Source: Candidatus Woesearchaeota archaeon
GTDB taxonomy: Archaea; Nanobdellota; Nanobdellia; Woesearchaeales; DSVV01
Direction: 5' to 3'
Assembly (NCBI GenBank): GCA_018661705.1
Contig: JABJHR010000014.1
Location: forward strand, 62,001 to 126,000
Length of the DNA stretch: 64,000 nucleotides
Below the pieces are notes generated by a model that saw only the letters and a program-made list of their open reading frames with translations, was not told where the DNA came from and ran no database searches. Within the stretch, counting starts at the first letter, position 1; the number at the start of each line of letters is the position of its first letter. Of this stretch, positions 7,596 through 16,236 are shown one piece after another. The position numbers and the translations under genes are program-made.

Positions 7596-7706
7596 CTATT
7601 ATTTTTAGTTATGAAGTTGTTTATATTGTTTTTGGTAGTTGAGTTTATATATTAAAAAGTCAAGAAAAGTTTAATGAAAAAATTTTGTCATTAAAAGAAA
7701 AAATTA

Positions 7707-7830
7707 TTAGTGACAGAATAGCATTCGCAATTGTTGAAGAGTATTATAATCTATTTTTTGCATCTAACTTATTAATCAAGGGTGGTTGGGTGGGGGCTCT
7801 TAGTGGGATGGTTGATCTGTTCTCACGAAA
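7707..7830 (+). repeat. F2 full element with G-rich right half
   Basis: The left half TTAGTGACAGAATAGCATTC, then GCAATTGTTGAAGAG, is shared with 11144 and 18271. The right half differs: GGGTGGTTGGGTGGGGGCTC to CTGTTCTCACG, shared only with 18838. The G runs fit a possible G-quadruplex (GGG-N5-GGG-N1-GGG with a further GGG). Ends are inverted (GTGA...TCAC). Together with AT-rich flanks it fills the roughly 300-bp gap between the divergent exonuclease gene and the gene at 7900. Confidence 0.7.
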
Positions 7831-7899
7831 TTTTAATGAATAAGATCCACATAAATCAAAACAACAAAGAATATAAACATAAACAAAAGCCAAACACCC

Positions 7900-8322
7900 A
7901 TGATAGAATTTAACCCAGACGGTAGTTTAAAAGTACCTGGACAAGTAGCAGAGAAGAAACAACAAGACACTTCTAAGATGCAAAACACCAGGTGTTTAGA
8001 AATCAGAAGGGAAATAATCAGCTTTACTTCTCCAAAGAAATGCAAATTATTCTTAAAGCTTTCTGAGAGACTTACAGATAATAGATTTGTTGAAAATCTT
8101 TACAAATATTTTCAAAGTGAGTCAGAGGTTCCTACAAAAATCATTAAGATCAATGAAAAAGAGTTTGAAGTAGAGATTGGAACTTGCTTTAGAAGATGTA
8201 GTGATTGTAATTCTTTGATTAACAAATACAAAGATTTCATGGACGGCTGTGTTATAGAACATAAAGGTAGTTGCTCATATCAACCAAATAAGAATTTCTG
8301 TTATGAAGATTACTTTGATTAA
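7900..8322 (+). CDS. Hypothetical cysteine-rich small protein
   Basis: 140 residues beginning MIEFNPDGSLKVPGQ, a lead-in I associate with uncharacterised DPANN proteins. The C-terminal half has six cysteines in a pattern suggesting a metal or redox site (CFRRCSDCN, then C-x8-C and a terminal cysteine). No signal peptide or membrane segment. A TATA-like GAATATAAACAT about 26 bases before the ATG indicates a leaderless message. Function unknown. Confidence 0.65.
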   Translation: MIEFNPDGSLKVPGQVAEKKQQDTSKMQNTRCLEIRREIISFTSPKKCKLFLKLSERLTDNRFVENLYKYFQSESEVPTKIIKINEKEFEVEIGTCFRRCSDCNSLINKYKDFMDGCVIEHKGSCSYQPNKNFCYEDYFD

Positions 8323-8344
8323 AAAAAGAAAGAAAATAAAAAAG

Positions 8345-9073
8345 TTATTCTTCAGCCAATGGCTCTGCTTCGTCCCCATCTACAGGGAATCCTGGAAGAG
8401 AAGGCGGATCCTCAGAATCTTTATTTTTCCTTTCAAATTCACAATTATTGTTAGCCTTCAATGCCACACTATATCCATTGATGTCATCATCAAAAAATAA
8501 CTCACTTACAGATGTAGATTCCCATTCTTGATTTTGTGAATCCCAAACATAAACCTTAGAAATATCGCAATCCCCCATACCTAATTCCTTAGTTGTCCAA
8601 AAATGAGGTGTCACAGTTACTAAATTCCAACCCTTAACAATTTTAAAGTCACGATCAGAATATTGTTCTAATTCTGCAACATTAGCTTTTAAATAAATAA
8701 GATCATCACCTTTAAAATAGAACCAAGAAGGCGTAAAATGAATATATCCTTCCTCATAGTAAGGGAATAAGTTTTGTTTTTCAGGTGGATTTTTTACAAA
8801 AGAAATTTTGAAATATTCCTTTTGTTTGGGAAGATACAAAAATCTATAGGGTCCAAAATTAGAAAAATCCTTCATTACATCAACGTCGTCTTGGTCCATA
8901 ATATCCCAATCATAATCAACAAAATCTAATAGTGGTTCTGGGAGTAAATTCCACCCCGGATGTAATTCAACTTCAAATTTATATTCTTCAGGTATATTCT
9001 GAGGGAAACTATAAACAGACAAAGAAAATAACAATATTAATACAATAAATATAATTAAACTGTTTTTTTTCAT
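8345..9073 (-). CDS. Secreted protein of unknown function
   Basis: I start this at the ATG at 9073 (MKKNSLIIFIVLILLFSLSV), preceded by GAGGA, rather than the TTG at 9082 in the ORF track. A clear signal peptide is followed by about 220 aromatic and aspartate-rich residues, probably beta-rich (two W-N-L motifs in PGWNLLPEP and KGWNLVTVT), and a proline/acid tail. It is the second gene of a pair with the lipoprotein upstream, whose stop lies 5 bases before this start; both proteins share PPSxPxxPV-type proline/acid segments. Probably an exported envelope protein. Confidence 0.7.
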   Translation of the reverse strand: MKKNSLIIFIVLILLFSLSVYSFPQNIPEEYKFEVELHPGWNLLPEPLLDFVDYDWDIMDQDDVDVMKDFSNFGPYRFLYLPKQKEYFKISFVKNPPEKQNLFPYYEEGYIHFTPSWFYFKGDDLIYLKANVAELEQYSDRDFKIVKGWNLVTVTPHFWTTKELGMGDCDISKVYVWDSQNQEWESTSVSELFFDDDINGYSVALKANNNCEFERKNKDSEDPPSLPGFPVDGDEAEPLAEE

Positions 9074-9078
9074 TTTTA

Positions 9079-9333
9079 TCAATCCTCTGGTAACGCTGGT
9101 GGTTGAATATTTTCTAAGGGACCTTTGGTGTTTTCAGATTCTGGTAAAACCTTAGGTAAAGAATCTTCGGATTCCACGTTTACTTCATTTTCAACAGGAA
9201 AAGAAGGCGGTGTTAAAACATCTTCTTTTTCATTTAAATCTATATTTTCATCTTGTTTTTCAACATAAACAACTTTTACACACCCAACAATAACAAAAAG
9301 TAAAATCAGTAATACTAAAATCATTTTTCTCAT
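9079..9333 (-). CDS. Small acidic lipoprotein
   Basis: 84 residues: basic start, hydrophobic stretch, then the lipobox-like VIVGC with the probable lipid-anchored cysteine at residue 18. The mature part is acidic and proline-rich, low complexity, with no folded domain visible. AGGTGATCTT precedes the ATG. It is transcribed with, and 5 bases upstream of, the secreted protein gene. Its composition resembles the lipoprotein gene at 63488. Function unknown; probably exposed on the outer face of the membrane. Confidence 0.75.
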   Translation of the reverse strand: MRKMILVLLILLFVIVGCVKVVYVEKQDENIDLNEKEDVLTPPSFPVENEVNVESEDSLPKVLPESENTKGPLENIQPPALPED

Positions 9334-9415
9334 AAGATCACCTAATTAAGAAATAGAGTTAGTTATATATAAATATTTTGTATTTTGATTAAAAAAAGAA
9401 AAAGAAAAAAACAAA

Positions 9416-11023
9416 TTAACTACATGCACCTGCTGGAACGTTTGGTGTTGTAGAAGCTGCAACTTCTGTATCGCATCCTTCTACATCATTATATTGGCAG
9501 AAATTGGTTTGGACAGTTGCTGCATCAATACCTGAAAACTTGTTTTGGTTATTAGCAATCCATGTTGGACTAGCACCAATACCAAGACCATTTGCAATCT
9601 TAATATCTTCGCTTAACAATTCTGCTCCTTGTTCACCATCAAAACAAGTTTCAACTGCTGTAACATCTACACTAAATTCTTCTGCACATGTTTTCCAGTT
9701 AACTCCTTTTACACCATTGGTGCTCCTGCAGTATAAATAGTCTAACCATGCATCAGGTGAATGTTCTTTAACACAAAGTTGAATAATGTTTTCATCTACT
9801 TCATATTGCCCATGCAAACTATCAAAACCATCTTGTACTTCATTTGCAATGTAATGAACTTCATAATCAACTGCATCTCCTAAGTTATCAACAACACCTT
9901 TCAATGCTTCAACACCTTTTCTACCGTATGGACAATCACTCATTATGAAAAGTTGTAGATTACCTTTTTCTTCTTCTCTGCAAACAAAGTCTTCTTTACA
10001 ACTATCATCATCACAATCAATGTTTCCATTCCCAGTATCATCAATTTCATTGTTACAAATTTCTTTTATTGGATCAAAACTAGCTCCAACCATTAATGAA
10101 AGATATTCACCTTGAGGTACAAGATACTGTTGAACAGCTGCATAACCTTCACCTTCCTTGACTGCTTGATCAAACAAGAATGCTGGAAGTACTTTTACGC
10201 CTGCTGTTTCAAATAATTCTTTTCCTTCTTCAGACATATAATCCAAAGCTGTGACTTCTAGTCCTGGAAAAATCCCTTTTAATTGAGAAACAACACCAGT
10301 TGCCGCTTGACATTCAGCACATCTTTTATCATTCAACATAATTAAATTAACTTTTGTTGGTTCTGGGATATCATTACAAGCTTCTGGCTTGTCTGATTCA
10401 AAAGCATTACAAATTGCTCTTAAAAAATCATTCTCTGTTCTTCCACCAGCATATGGCTGATCATTAAGGAAAATAGTTGGGCTACCTCTAGCACTAACAG
10501 CTGTAGCTTTTTTAGCTGATTCACTTAATAATTCTTTACCTTCATCCCCATCATAACATGCTTCAATTTTTGCAACATCTAATTCAGAAGATTTTGCACA
10601 TGCGTTCCAGTTACCAGGAATTGCTTGTGCATTTGCATTCATGCACACAACCATATCCATGTATTTATCAGGATAATATTCAGCTGCACATAACTGAGCA
10701 ATGTTTCCTAAAACTTCTGGCGTTCCATGTAAAGATTGAAATTGTCCAGGAGCTGTCTCGGTTACAATAAACTCTAGATTAAAATCAACTGCCCCTCCTA
10801 ATTGATCTAATACAGGTTTAACTGCATCCTCTACTTGAGTTCCATACGGACACTGACTCATAACATAAAAATCTAATTTAACTTGTTCTCCATCATAATC
10901 TGAACCACCACCTGGCATTTTCACCAGACTATAAGCAGAAACTAAACCTATTATTACAATAATAAGAACAGCTGGCACTAAAATATCATTTAAAGAAATA
11001 CCTCTCTTAAACATCTTTTTCAT
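9416..11023 (-). CDS. Membrane-anchored triple thioredoxin-fold protein (GILT/DsbA-like)
   Basis: 535 residues. Signal anchor at about 13-34, then a GILT-like domain (active-site CPYG at 58-61; SLHG..E..GNIAQLC resembling the GILT signature; cis-proline site RGSPTIFLN), a central thioredoxin-like domain with CAEC at 235-238, a short DDTGNGNIDCDDDSC calcium-like loop, and a second GILT-like domain (SDCPYG, then DSLHG..., ASPTWIANN). The outer domains have CPYG instead of CxxC, so they may act through a single cysteine or other cysteine pairs, while the central one keeps CxxC. Probably handles disulfides of exported, cysteine-rich proteins such as the 34-repeat protein. GGGGTGA precedes the ATG. 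Confidence 0.8.
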   Translation of the reverse strand: MKKMFKRGISLNDILVPAVLIIVIIGLVSAYSLVKMPGGGSDYDGEQVKLDFYVMSQCPYGTQVEDAVKPVLDQLGGAVDFNLEFIVTETAPGQFQSLHGTPEVLGNIAQLCAAEYYPDKYMDMVVCMNANAQAIPGNWNACAKSSELDVAKIEACYDGDEGKELLSESAKKATAVSARGSPTIFLNDQPYAGGRTENDFLRAICNAFESDKPEACNDIPEPTKVNLIMLNDKRCAECQAATGVVSQLKGIFPGLEVTALDYMSEEGKELFETAGVKVLPAFLFDQAVKEGEGYAAVQQYLVPQGEYLSLMVGASFDPIKEICNNEIDDTGNGNIDCDDDSCKEDFVCREEEKGNLQLFIMSDCPYGRKGVEALKGVVDNLGDAVDYEVHYIANEVQDGFDSLHGQYEVDENIIQLCVKEHSPDAWLDYLYCRSTNGVKGVNWKTCAEEFSVDVTAVETCFDGEQGAELLSEDIKIANGLGIGASPTWIANNQNKFSGIDAATVQTNFCQYNDVEGCDTEVAASTTPNVPAGACS

Positions 11024-11143
11024 TTACAATTCACCCCTTTAGTTTACTAATTTATTATTAATTTATACACTCAAGACATTTATCCTTTATATATTTTATT
11101 GAATAACTTATAGGGGCTTTTGTTATTAAAAGTAAGAAAAACC

Positions 11144-11232
11144 CTCGTGAAAAAAAAGCATCCGCAATTGTTGAAGAGTATTTCTCTGCAAATAACTCTA
11201 GAACACTAGGGCGAAGCCAATATAGCTCACTA
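11144..11232 (+). repeat. F2 full element
   Basis: Runs from CGTGAAAAAAAAGCATCCGC through AATTGTTGAAGAGTATT to AACACTAGGGCGAAGCC and a GCTCACTA end. Contains the GGC-GAA-GCC mini-hairpin and inverted GTGA/TCAC ends. Lies between two minus-strand surface-protein genes. Confidence 0.75.
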
Positions 11233-11299
11233 ATTTTTTAAATTATTTAGAAATAAGTAGTATCAAAAAAATAAGAAAAAAAAGAAAAAAGCTAAAAGC

Positions 11300-13630
11300 T
11301 TATTTTCTGCTTACTGCAACAATTAATCCAACAATAACCAGTATAACAACAAGAATTGCTGCTAATAACAAACCTAAATACAATGAACTGTCGAAGAAAC
11401 TATTATCATCGTCAGCATCTACTGTAGTTGTGGTTTGTGTAGGTGTGTTTGTTGGAGTTGATGTTACAATAACTTCAACATCATCATCATCATCGCCACT
11501 GTCTTGAGTTGTATCTGTAGTTGTGGTAGATGTTTGAGATCCGCCGCAAGGTACAATTGTCAAAACAGCTGAAGCTGTTTCAATGTCGTCATCATCGTTA
11601 TAGTAAGCTTTTCCAGTAACTACATATGTTTTTTCAACTGCATTTGCTGGAACATTCAAAGAGAATGTTTTCTTAAAGTAGGTATCATCATCATCTGAAT
11701 TTCCTTCTTCAAGTTCGAATAATTCAATCTCTTCAATGTTTAACTCATCTTGTGAGATAACTAATTGAACATCTTCATCATGCCCACCAGTGTTTAATAA
11801 CTTAACAGATAAGTCTAAGTTATTATTATTACAACTAAGTGTGGAAGGGCTTAATGTGAATGTTTTAAACTTAAGTTTGTTGTTTTCTTTCTCAACTTTA
11901 ACAGTGAAATCAACAAAATCAGCTTCGTAGAAAGCACCAGTGTCTTTATCGTAACCAACTGCTTCTATTGTTCCTGAATAAGTTCCTTCTTCAGCATCTA
12001 ATGGAACATTGATTGTGAAATCTTCTTCAGATTTATCACCATCATCAAGGTTTTCATAGTCTTTATCAAGATCATGATCTCCCTCATCTCCCATTTCTGC
12101 TAATGTTAAGGTTACTTCAATATCTTCTACTTCGAAATCATTTTCGTCATCCTTTTCGCAAGTATTTTTAACCTCAACTGTGAATTTTAACTTATCACCA
12201 GGTTCAACTTCATCAATTGATCCGCCGTTTTCATCAAGACCTGAGTCTTTATCATCAGCATCTTCTCCTGCATAAGCTTTAACATCATAAATTTCGATGC
12301 ATGAAGGTCTTTTGACTTGTAATTTAAAGTCATCAGTTACTTCAAGTTGTTCACCTGAAAGAGTGTATGTAGCTTTTACAGTGAAATAATAATAACCTTC
12401 ATCAAGTTCGCTAGGTGTCCATGATACAACTTTGTTAGCAAAACTCATACCAGCAGGAACTGCTAATGTAGGTGCTTTTGCTAATAATTGATATGACACT
12501 GGCAAATTACTTGGGTTATTAAGCTTTGATTCAACATTTAAACTAAATGTTTCACCATAAATAACAGTTTGATCAGCTATGTTTAAGGAAGGTGCTGCAG
12601 GTGTTGAAACTGTAATAGTATATTCTTCTGTTACTGTTTCTATACCAGGAGCACTAATTTCTAACTTAACATTGTCTGAACCAGCCTCTGTTGGTTTACC
12701 TGAAAGAGTAATACCATCCTTATCTCCGCCTTGCATATTTAACCATTCTGGTTTATTAACAAATTGGTAGTTAGGAAGAACATCATCAGGGTTTGAGATT
12801 GCTAGATTGTATTCATAATCTACATCAACTGTAGCAGTTGTTACTTCTGTAGATGTAATTGCAATACCATCAGCATTATCATTTGTAACTAAAAAACAGA
12901 TATTATCTGTATCTTTTCCGCCATTTTTGTCTGTAACTTGGATTGTACAACAAGCATCATTACTGTTTGTGTTTGCATAATCAGCAGCAGGTGTGTATTT
13001 AAACTCACTACCATCTGATGCAACATTACAGTTTACTTTACTTGTATCTTCGCTTGTTACAACAAATACGAAACCATCAACATCTTCATCATCTGAAACA
13101 TAACTTAACATGAATTTGTTCCATGCTGTTTCTCCAGAATCTTCTTCAATTGTTTCTGAATCATCGCCTGCAAAGTTAAGTACAGGTTCGTTATTTCCTA
13201 CTGAAAGAGATGCAGTTTTTGTATTTTCATAATTTAAATCTGCGTCAACAGGATCTTGCCATACTGCTTCTACAACACAATCAACTGAGTTTCCTACTTC
13301 TAAACTAGGATCAGCCATTTCAGCTGTAATTGTTGTACTTAATTCAAAATTATCTAATGAATCATCAACAGCAACAATTTCATTGTTTACTTTCCATGTT
13401 ACAGTTACGTCTAAGCTACCTAAATCATCCTGAACTAATGAATTAGTTGAGAATAACTTAAAGTTACAAACAGGTGTACTGTCATGGAATAATTCAACAT
13501 CTCCACCAACGCCATCAGTAATTTTGATGTCTGCGCCAATTAAAAGATCTGTAGCAGCGCTAACAGCCATTAAACTAACTAAAAAGACCGCTAATACCGC
13601 AATTAATTTTCCAATTGCATTTAATCTCAT
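11300..13630 (-). CDS. Large secreted, C-terminally anchored S-layer-like protein
   Basis: 776 residues, very acidic. Signal peptide (AVLAVFLVSLMAVSA), then beta-sandwich-type segments including cadherin/Ig-like putative domains around 240-440 (LPNYQFVNKPEWL, VSYQLLAKAPTLAVPAGM) and later CARDB-like segments, then a Thr/Asp-rich linker suited to O-glycosylation (TTTTDTTQDSGDDDDD), and a final membrane helix with a short basic end (VSRK). This is the usual layout of archaeal surface-layer or cell-wall glycoproteins. A strong ribosome site (GGAGG) and a leader of about 140 nt suggest high expression. I infer the main cell-surface protein, but it could be an adhesin. Confidence 0.8.
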   Translation of the reverse strand: MRLNAIGKLIAVLAVFLVSLMAVSAATDLLIGADIKITDGVGGDVELFHDSTPVCNFKLFSTNSLVQDDLGSLDVTVTWKVNNEIVAVDDSLDNFELSTTITAEMADPSLEVGNSVDCVVEAVWQDPVDADLNYENTKTASLSVGNNEPVLNFAGDDSETIEEDSGETAWNKFMLSYVSDDEDVDGFVFVVTSEDTSKVNCNVASDGSEFKYTPAADYANTNSNDACCTIQVTDKNGGKDTDNICFLVTNDNADGIAITSTEVTTATVDVDYEYNLAISNPDDVLPNYQFVNKPEWLNMQGGDKDGITLSGKPTEAGSDNVKLEISAPGIETVTEEYTITVSTPAAPSLNIADQTVIYGETFSLNVESKLNNPSNLPVSYQLLAKAPTLAVPAGMSFANKVVSWTPSELDEGYYYFTVKATYTLSGEQLEVTDDFKLQVKRPSCIEIYDVKAYAGEDADDKDSGLDENGGSIDEVEPGDKLKFTVEVKNTCEKDDENDFEVEDIEVTLTLAEMGDEGDHDLDKDYENLDDGDKSEEDFTINVPLDAEEGTYSGTIEAVGYDKDTGAFYEADFVDFTVKVEKENNKLKFKTFTLSPSTLSCNNNNLDLSVKLLNTGGHDEDVQLVISQDELNIEEIELFELEEGNSDDDDTYFKKTFSLNVPANAVEKTYVVTGKAYYNDDDDIETASAVLTIVPCGGSQTSTTTTDTTQDSGDDDDDVEVIVTSTPTNTPTQTTTTVDADDDNSFFDSSLYLGLLLAAILVVILVIVGLIVAVSRK

Positions 13631-13795
13631 TTTTTGTCCTCCGTTTAAGTTTTAAAAACCGAATATAAGTTCGTTATAGCTAAAACTCCACAGATTGCCC
13701 GTGTAAGTGTTATATAGCTAACTCTATCCCCTCTTTTAAGATACCACCTAATTTTTAACCCCTTTTACTAGTATTATATATTATATAGGGCCAAA
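13631..13795 (-). promoter_or_regulatory. Promoter and long 5' leader of the S-layer-like gene
   Basis: The minus strand carries TATATAATATATAATAC (about 13772-13788), then roughly 120-140 nt of leader, and GGAGG five to seven bases before the ATG. Most other genes here are leaderless or have short leaders, so this long, strongly SD-marked leader stands out and suits an abundant, regulated message. Confidence 0.5.
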
Positions 13796-13879
13796 TACAC
13801 CCAATATGATATTATTCAAGAGTAGTCACTACCATATATAAAGTTTTCGAAGATTACAACTAAAACACACAACACAACC

Positions 13880-14356
13880 TTATTTTATCTTCTGTACAAA
13901 ATCCTTAACTCTTTGCATATGCTCATCAAAATCCTTTGCAACTTCTTTTGTCTTAAATGTCAAAGTTGCTTTTGGCTCTTTCCCAGATATTTCTGCCATA
14001 TGCAAGAATGCCTTATCATCACCATTTCCACCCATTGTACAAAAGAATGCTACATTTTGAAAATGGCCAGAAAACTTAGAAAGATATGATCTTATTGGAC
14101 TTGCCATTGTCCATGCCCAGATTGGTGTTCCAATTACAACTAAATCATAATCAGAAGGATCTTTCTTAACTTCCTCAATCTTTGGCAGTTTCTTCATAGA
14201 AGATTCTTTACCTGCTTTAAGATAACCTAATGGCCCTTTGTAATTAGTTTTAGAATGAATTTCCTCAATATCTGCTTTTATCAAAGAAGCAATAGTTTCT
14301 GCTACTTTTTTTGTAATGCCAGTTCTTGAATGATATACTATTAGTGTTTTCATCAT
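13880..14356 (-). CDS. Flavodoxin-like FMN protein
   Basis: 158 residues. The phosphate-binding loop for FMN is near the start (YHSRTGITKKVAETIA), followed by the flavodoxin-type GTPIWAWTMASPIRSYL loop and FCTMGGNGDDK near 105. Length and motifs fit the flavodoxin / protoporphyrinogen-oxidase-like family that carries electrons in the cytoplasm. Its ATG has GAGGT upstream and lies 6 bases after the stop of the DUF1648 gene, so the two form an operon. Redox partner not visible here. Confidence 0.88.
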   Translation of the reverse strand: MMKTLIVYHSRTGITKKVAETIASLIKADIEEIHSKTNYKGPLGYLKAGKESSMKKLPKIEEVKKDPSDYDLVVIGTPIWAWTMASPIRSYLSKFSGHFQNVAFFCTMGGNGDDKAFLHMAEISGKEPKATLTFKTKEVAKDFDEHMQRVKDFVQKIK

Positions 14357-14362
14357 AATACC

Positions 14363-15001
14363 TCACTTCTTTCTATACTCCAAATACGAATAAACAAACA
14401 AAAACAAGGCAGTAAATAATACAGGCACTAAAACTAACCAAATTGCAATTTCCTGGAAAAACAAACCAAAAAAAGCAATTATCCCACATGTCTTAAACAT
14501 TTTCCCACCTAATTGATGAGTTTTCTTCCATACTTTATCACTGCTTAAAGTCCATGGAGTTCTAATTCCAACAAACCAATTTCTTTCTGCATTTTTTAAT
14601 AAATAACCAATATAGAAAAACAACACACCCATTGCAGCAACCATCATCACAGACATATTAAACACATAACCAAGATTCCAAAGCAATGTCAAAAGATAGA
14701 TATACAACAAAAACCCCAGCAAAACAACAACAAACCAATCATAGTAAGCTCTAAATTTTACAAAGTTCTTTTTGAGTGGATCAATGCTTGGTAGCAATAA
14801 AAATAATCCAAACATGAAAATGGAAAGAATTGGCATTAAGAACAATCCCCAGAATTTACTCATATTACCATCAACTTCTCCTTTTGCATTCCAATGGGAT
14901 GCCATTTGATCAGGCATTGATGGATAATAATAAAACGCAAGCACAAAAGAAACAACAATAAATAATACACTTAACCAGAACGCTAGTTTAGACATTTTCA
15001 T
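14363..15001 (-). CDS. DUF1648/SdpI-like membrane protein
   Basis: About 212 residues with six predicted membrane segments. The N-terminal YPSMPDQMASHWNAKGEVDG is the DUF1648 signature, and the C-terminal half (FVGIRTPWTLSSDKVWKKTH) is the SdpI-like part. The family includes the Bacillus SdpI immunity/signalling protein; in archaea the role is unknown. I start at the ATG at 15001 because GAGGGTGAT lies just before it; the ORF track start nine codons upstream has no such site. Co-transcribed with the flavodoxin gene downstream. Confidence 0.82.
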   Translation of the reverse strand: MKMSKLAFWLSVLFIVVSFVLAFYYYPSMPDQMASHWNAKGEVDGNMSKFWGLFLMPILSIFMFGLFLLLPSIDPLKKNFVKFRAYYDWFVVVLLGFLLYIYLLTLLWNLGYVFNMSVMMVAAMGVLFFYIGYLLKNAERNWFVGIRTPWTLSSDKVWKKTHQLGGKMFKTCGIIAFFGLFFQEIAIWLVLVPVLFTALFLFVYSYLEYRKK

Positions 15002-15054
15002 AGTATCACCCTCTTTTATGAAACACATTAATAATTTAATACATTAAATCAAGT

Positions 15055-16008
15055 TCATTTCAACGTTGTAATTGGTCTGCTTTGAAGCACATACAATTTA
15101 CCTTTCTCAATACTCCATTCAATATCAACAGGGAATTTGTAATGTTTTTCCAGCTTAATTATAATATTGGCAACTTCTTTTATTTGTTTCTCTGTTAATT
15201 TCTGAGTTTTGCCCGTTTCCTCAGGTATATTTTGCCATTTGTTTTCAACACCTGCAACTGTATCAACCTTAACAAGCATTTTTTGTTGCGTGTTAACAGA
15301 AATATCTTCAATCACACCCTCTTTTTTCTTAACAACATAACTATCAGGTGTAATTTGTCCAGAAACAATTGCCTCTCCTAATCCAAAACCAGCTTCTATT
15401 ATTAATTGATTTCTATCTTCTGTTACAGGATGCACTGAAAAACCAATTCCTGAAACTTCAGGTTCAATCATTTTCTGAACAACAACTGCTACTGAAATCT
15501 TTTCACCATGCAATCCTTTTTCAAATCTATAAAAAATAGCTCTTGGAGTAAATAATGATGCCCAACATTTTCTAACATTTTCTAATAAATCTTTTTTTGT
15601 TGTATTTAGAAAAGTATCTAATTGACCAGCCCAAGCAGCTCTTGCACTATCTTCAGCTGTTGCAGAACTTCGAACAGCAACAAACTTTGTACCTAAACTA
15701 TTAAACTCTTCAACAATTTCATCTGCAATATCTTTTGGAATCTCAGTATTATTAATCAGGGCTTGTATTTTTTCAGAAGCATTTTCAATTGTATGCATTA
15801 CTTCTTTATCAACTTCATCTAACGCCGCACCTACTTCAACAATTAAATCAGTTTCATCTAAGAATCTATCAAAAGCATCTGCTATTACAACAAAACCAGG
15901 TGGCACATTAAATCCTGCTTTAGTCATTTCCCCTAAAGAAGCTCCTTTACCACCAGCAAGATTAACATCTTTTTTAGTAATATCTGAAAAATCCTTAATA
16001 TGTTTCAT
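15055..16008 (-). CDS. Stand-alone PEP synthase/PPDK ATP-binding domain protein
   Basis: 317 residues match only the N-terminal ATP-grasp domain of phosphoenolpyruvate synthase and pyruvate phosphate dikinase: NLAGGKGASLGEMTKAGFNVPPGF, VRSSATAEDSARAAWAGQLDT, GIGFSVHPVT, and the closing DIEWSIEKGKLYVLQSRPIT. The phosphohistidine and PEP-binding domains (about 450 residues more in full enzymes) are absent and no downstream ORF supplies them; the next gene is the DUF1648 gene. It may work with separately encoded partner domains or phosphorylate something else. A TTTAAATAA box about 27 bases before the ATG suggests a leaderless message. Confidence 0.87.
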   Translation of the reverse strand: MKHIKDFSDITKKDVNLAGGKGASLGEMTKAGFNVPPGFVVIADAFDRFLDETDLIVEVGAALDEVDKEVMHTIENASEKIQALINNTEIPKDIADEIVEEFNSLGTKFVAVRSSATAEDSARAAWAGQLDTFLNTTKKDLLENVRKCWASLFTPRAIFYRFEKGLHGEKISVAVVVQKMIEPEVSGIGFSVHPVTEDRNQLIIEAGFGLGEAIVSGQITPDSYVVKKKEGVIEDISVNTQQKMLVKVDTVAGVENKWQNIPEETGKTQKLTEKQIKEVANIIIKLEKHYKFPVDIEWSIEKGKLYVLQSRPITTLK

Positions 16009-16043
16009 GTTTACTCATTTGAATATTTTGATTTATTTAAATT

Positions 16044-16190
16044 TTATGGGTAATGAGTATTGAGTTGTGGGTAATAAGTTGGTAATGGGCAGGTAATGAA
16101 TATTGGGGTTTTGAGCATTGCTTCTTTTTCTCAGAACTAATTAACTCAGAACCAACCCATAACTCACCACCCACAACTACTTACATCTAT
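16044..16190. repeat. GT/AC-rich imperfect inverted repeat
   Basis: The left arm consists of GGGTAATGAGT and GTTGTGGGTAATAAGTTGG type words, the right arm of CCAACCCATAACTCACC and CCACAACTACTTAC. The arms are imperfectly complementary and separated by a CTTTTTCTCAGA core. The core and right arm resemble the repeat at 61684 (AACTAATTAACTCAGA against ATACTAATTAACCCATA). It fills the gap between divergent genes. Confidence 0.65.
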
Positions 16191-16236
16191 AATTTCATAT
16201 AAAACTTTATATACATCCCAACATATATGCATAATT

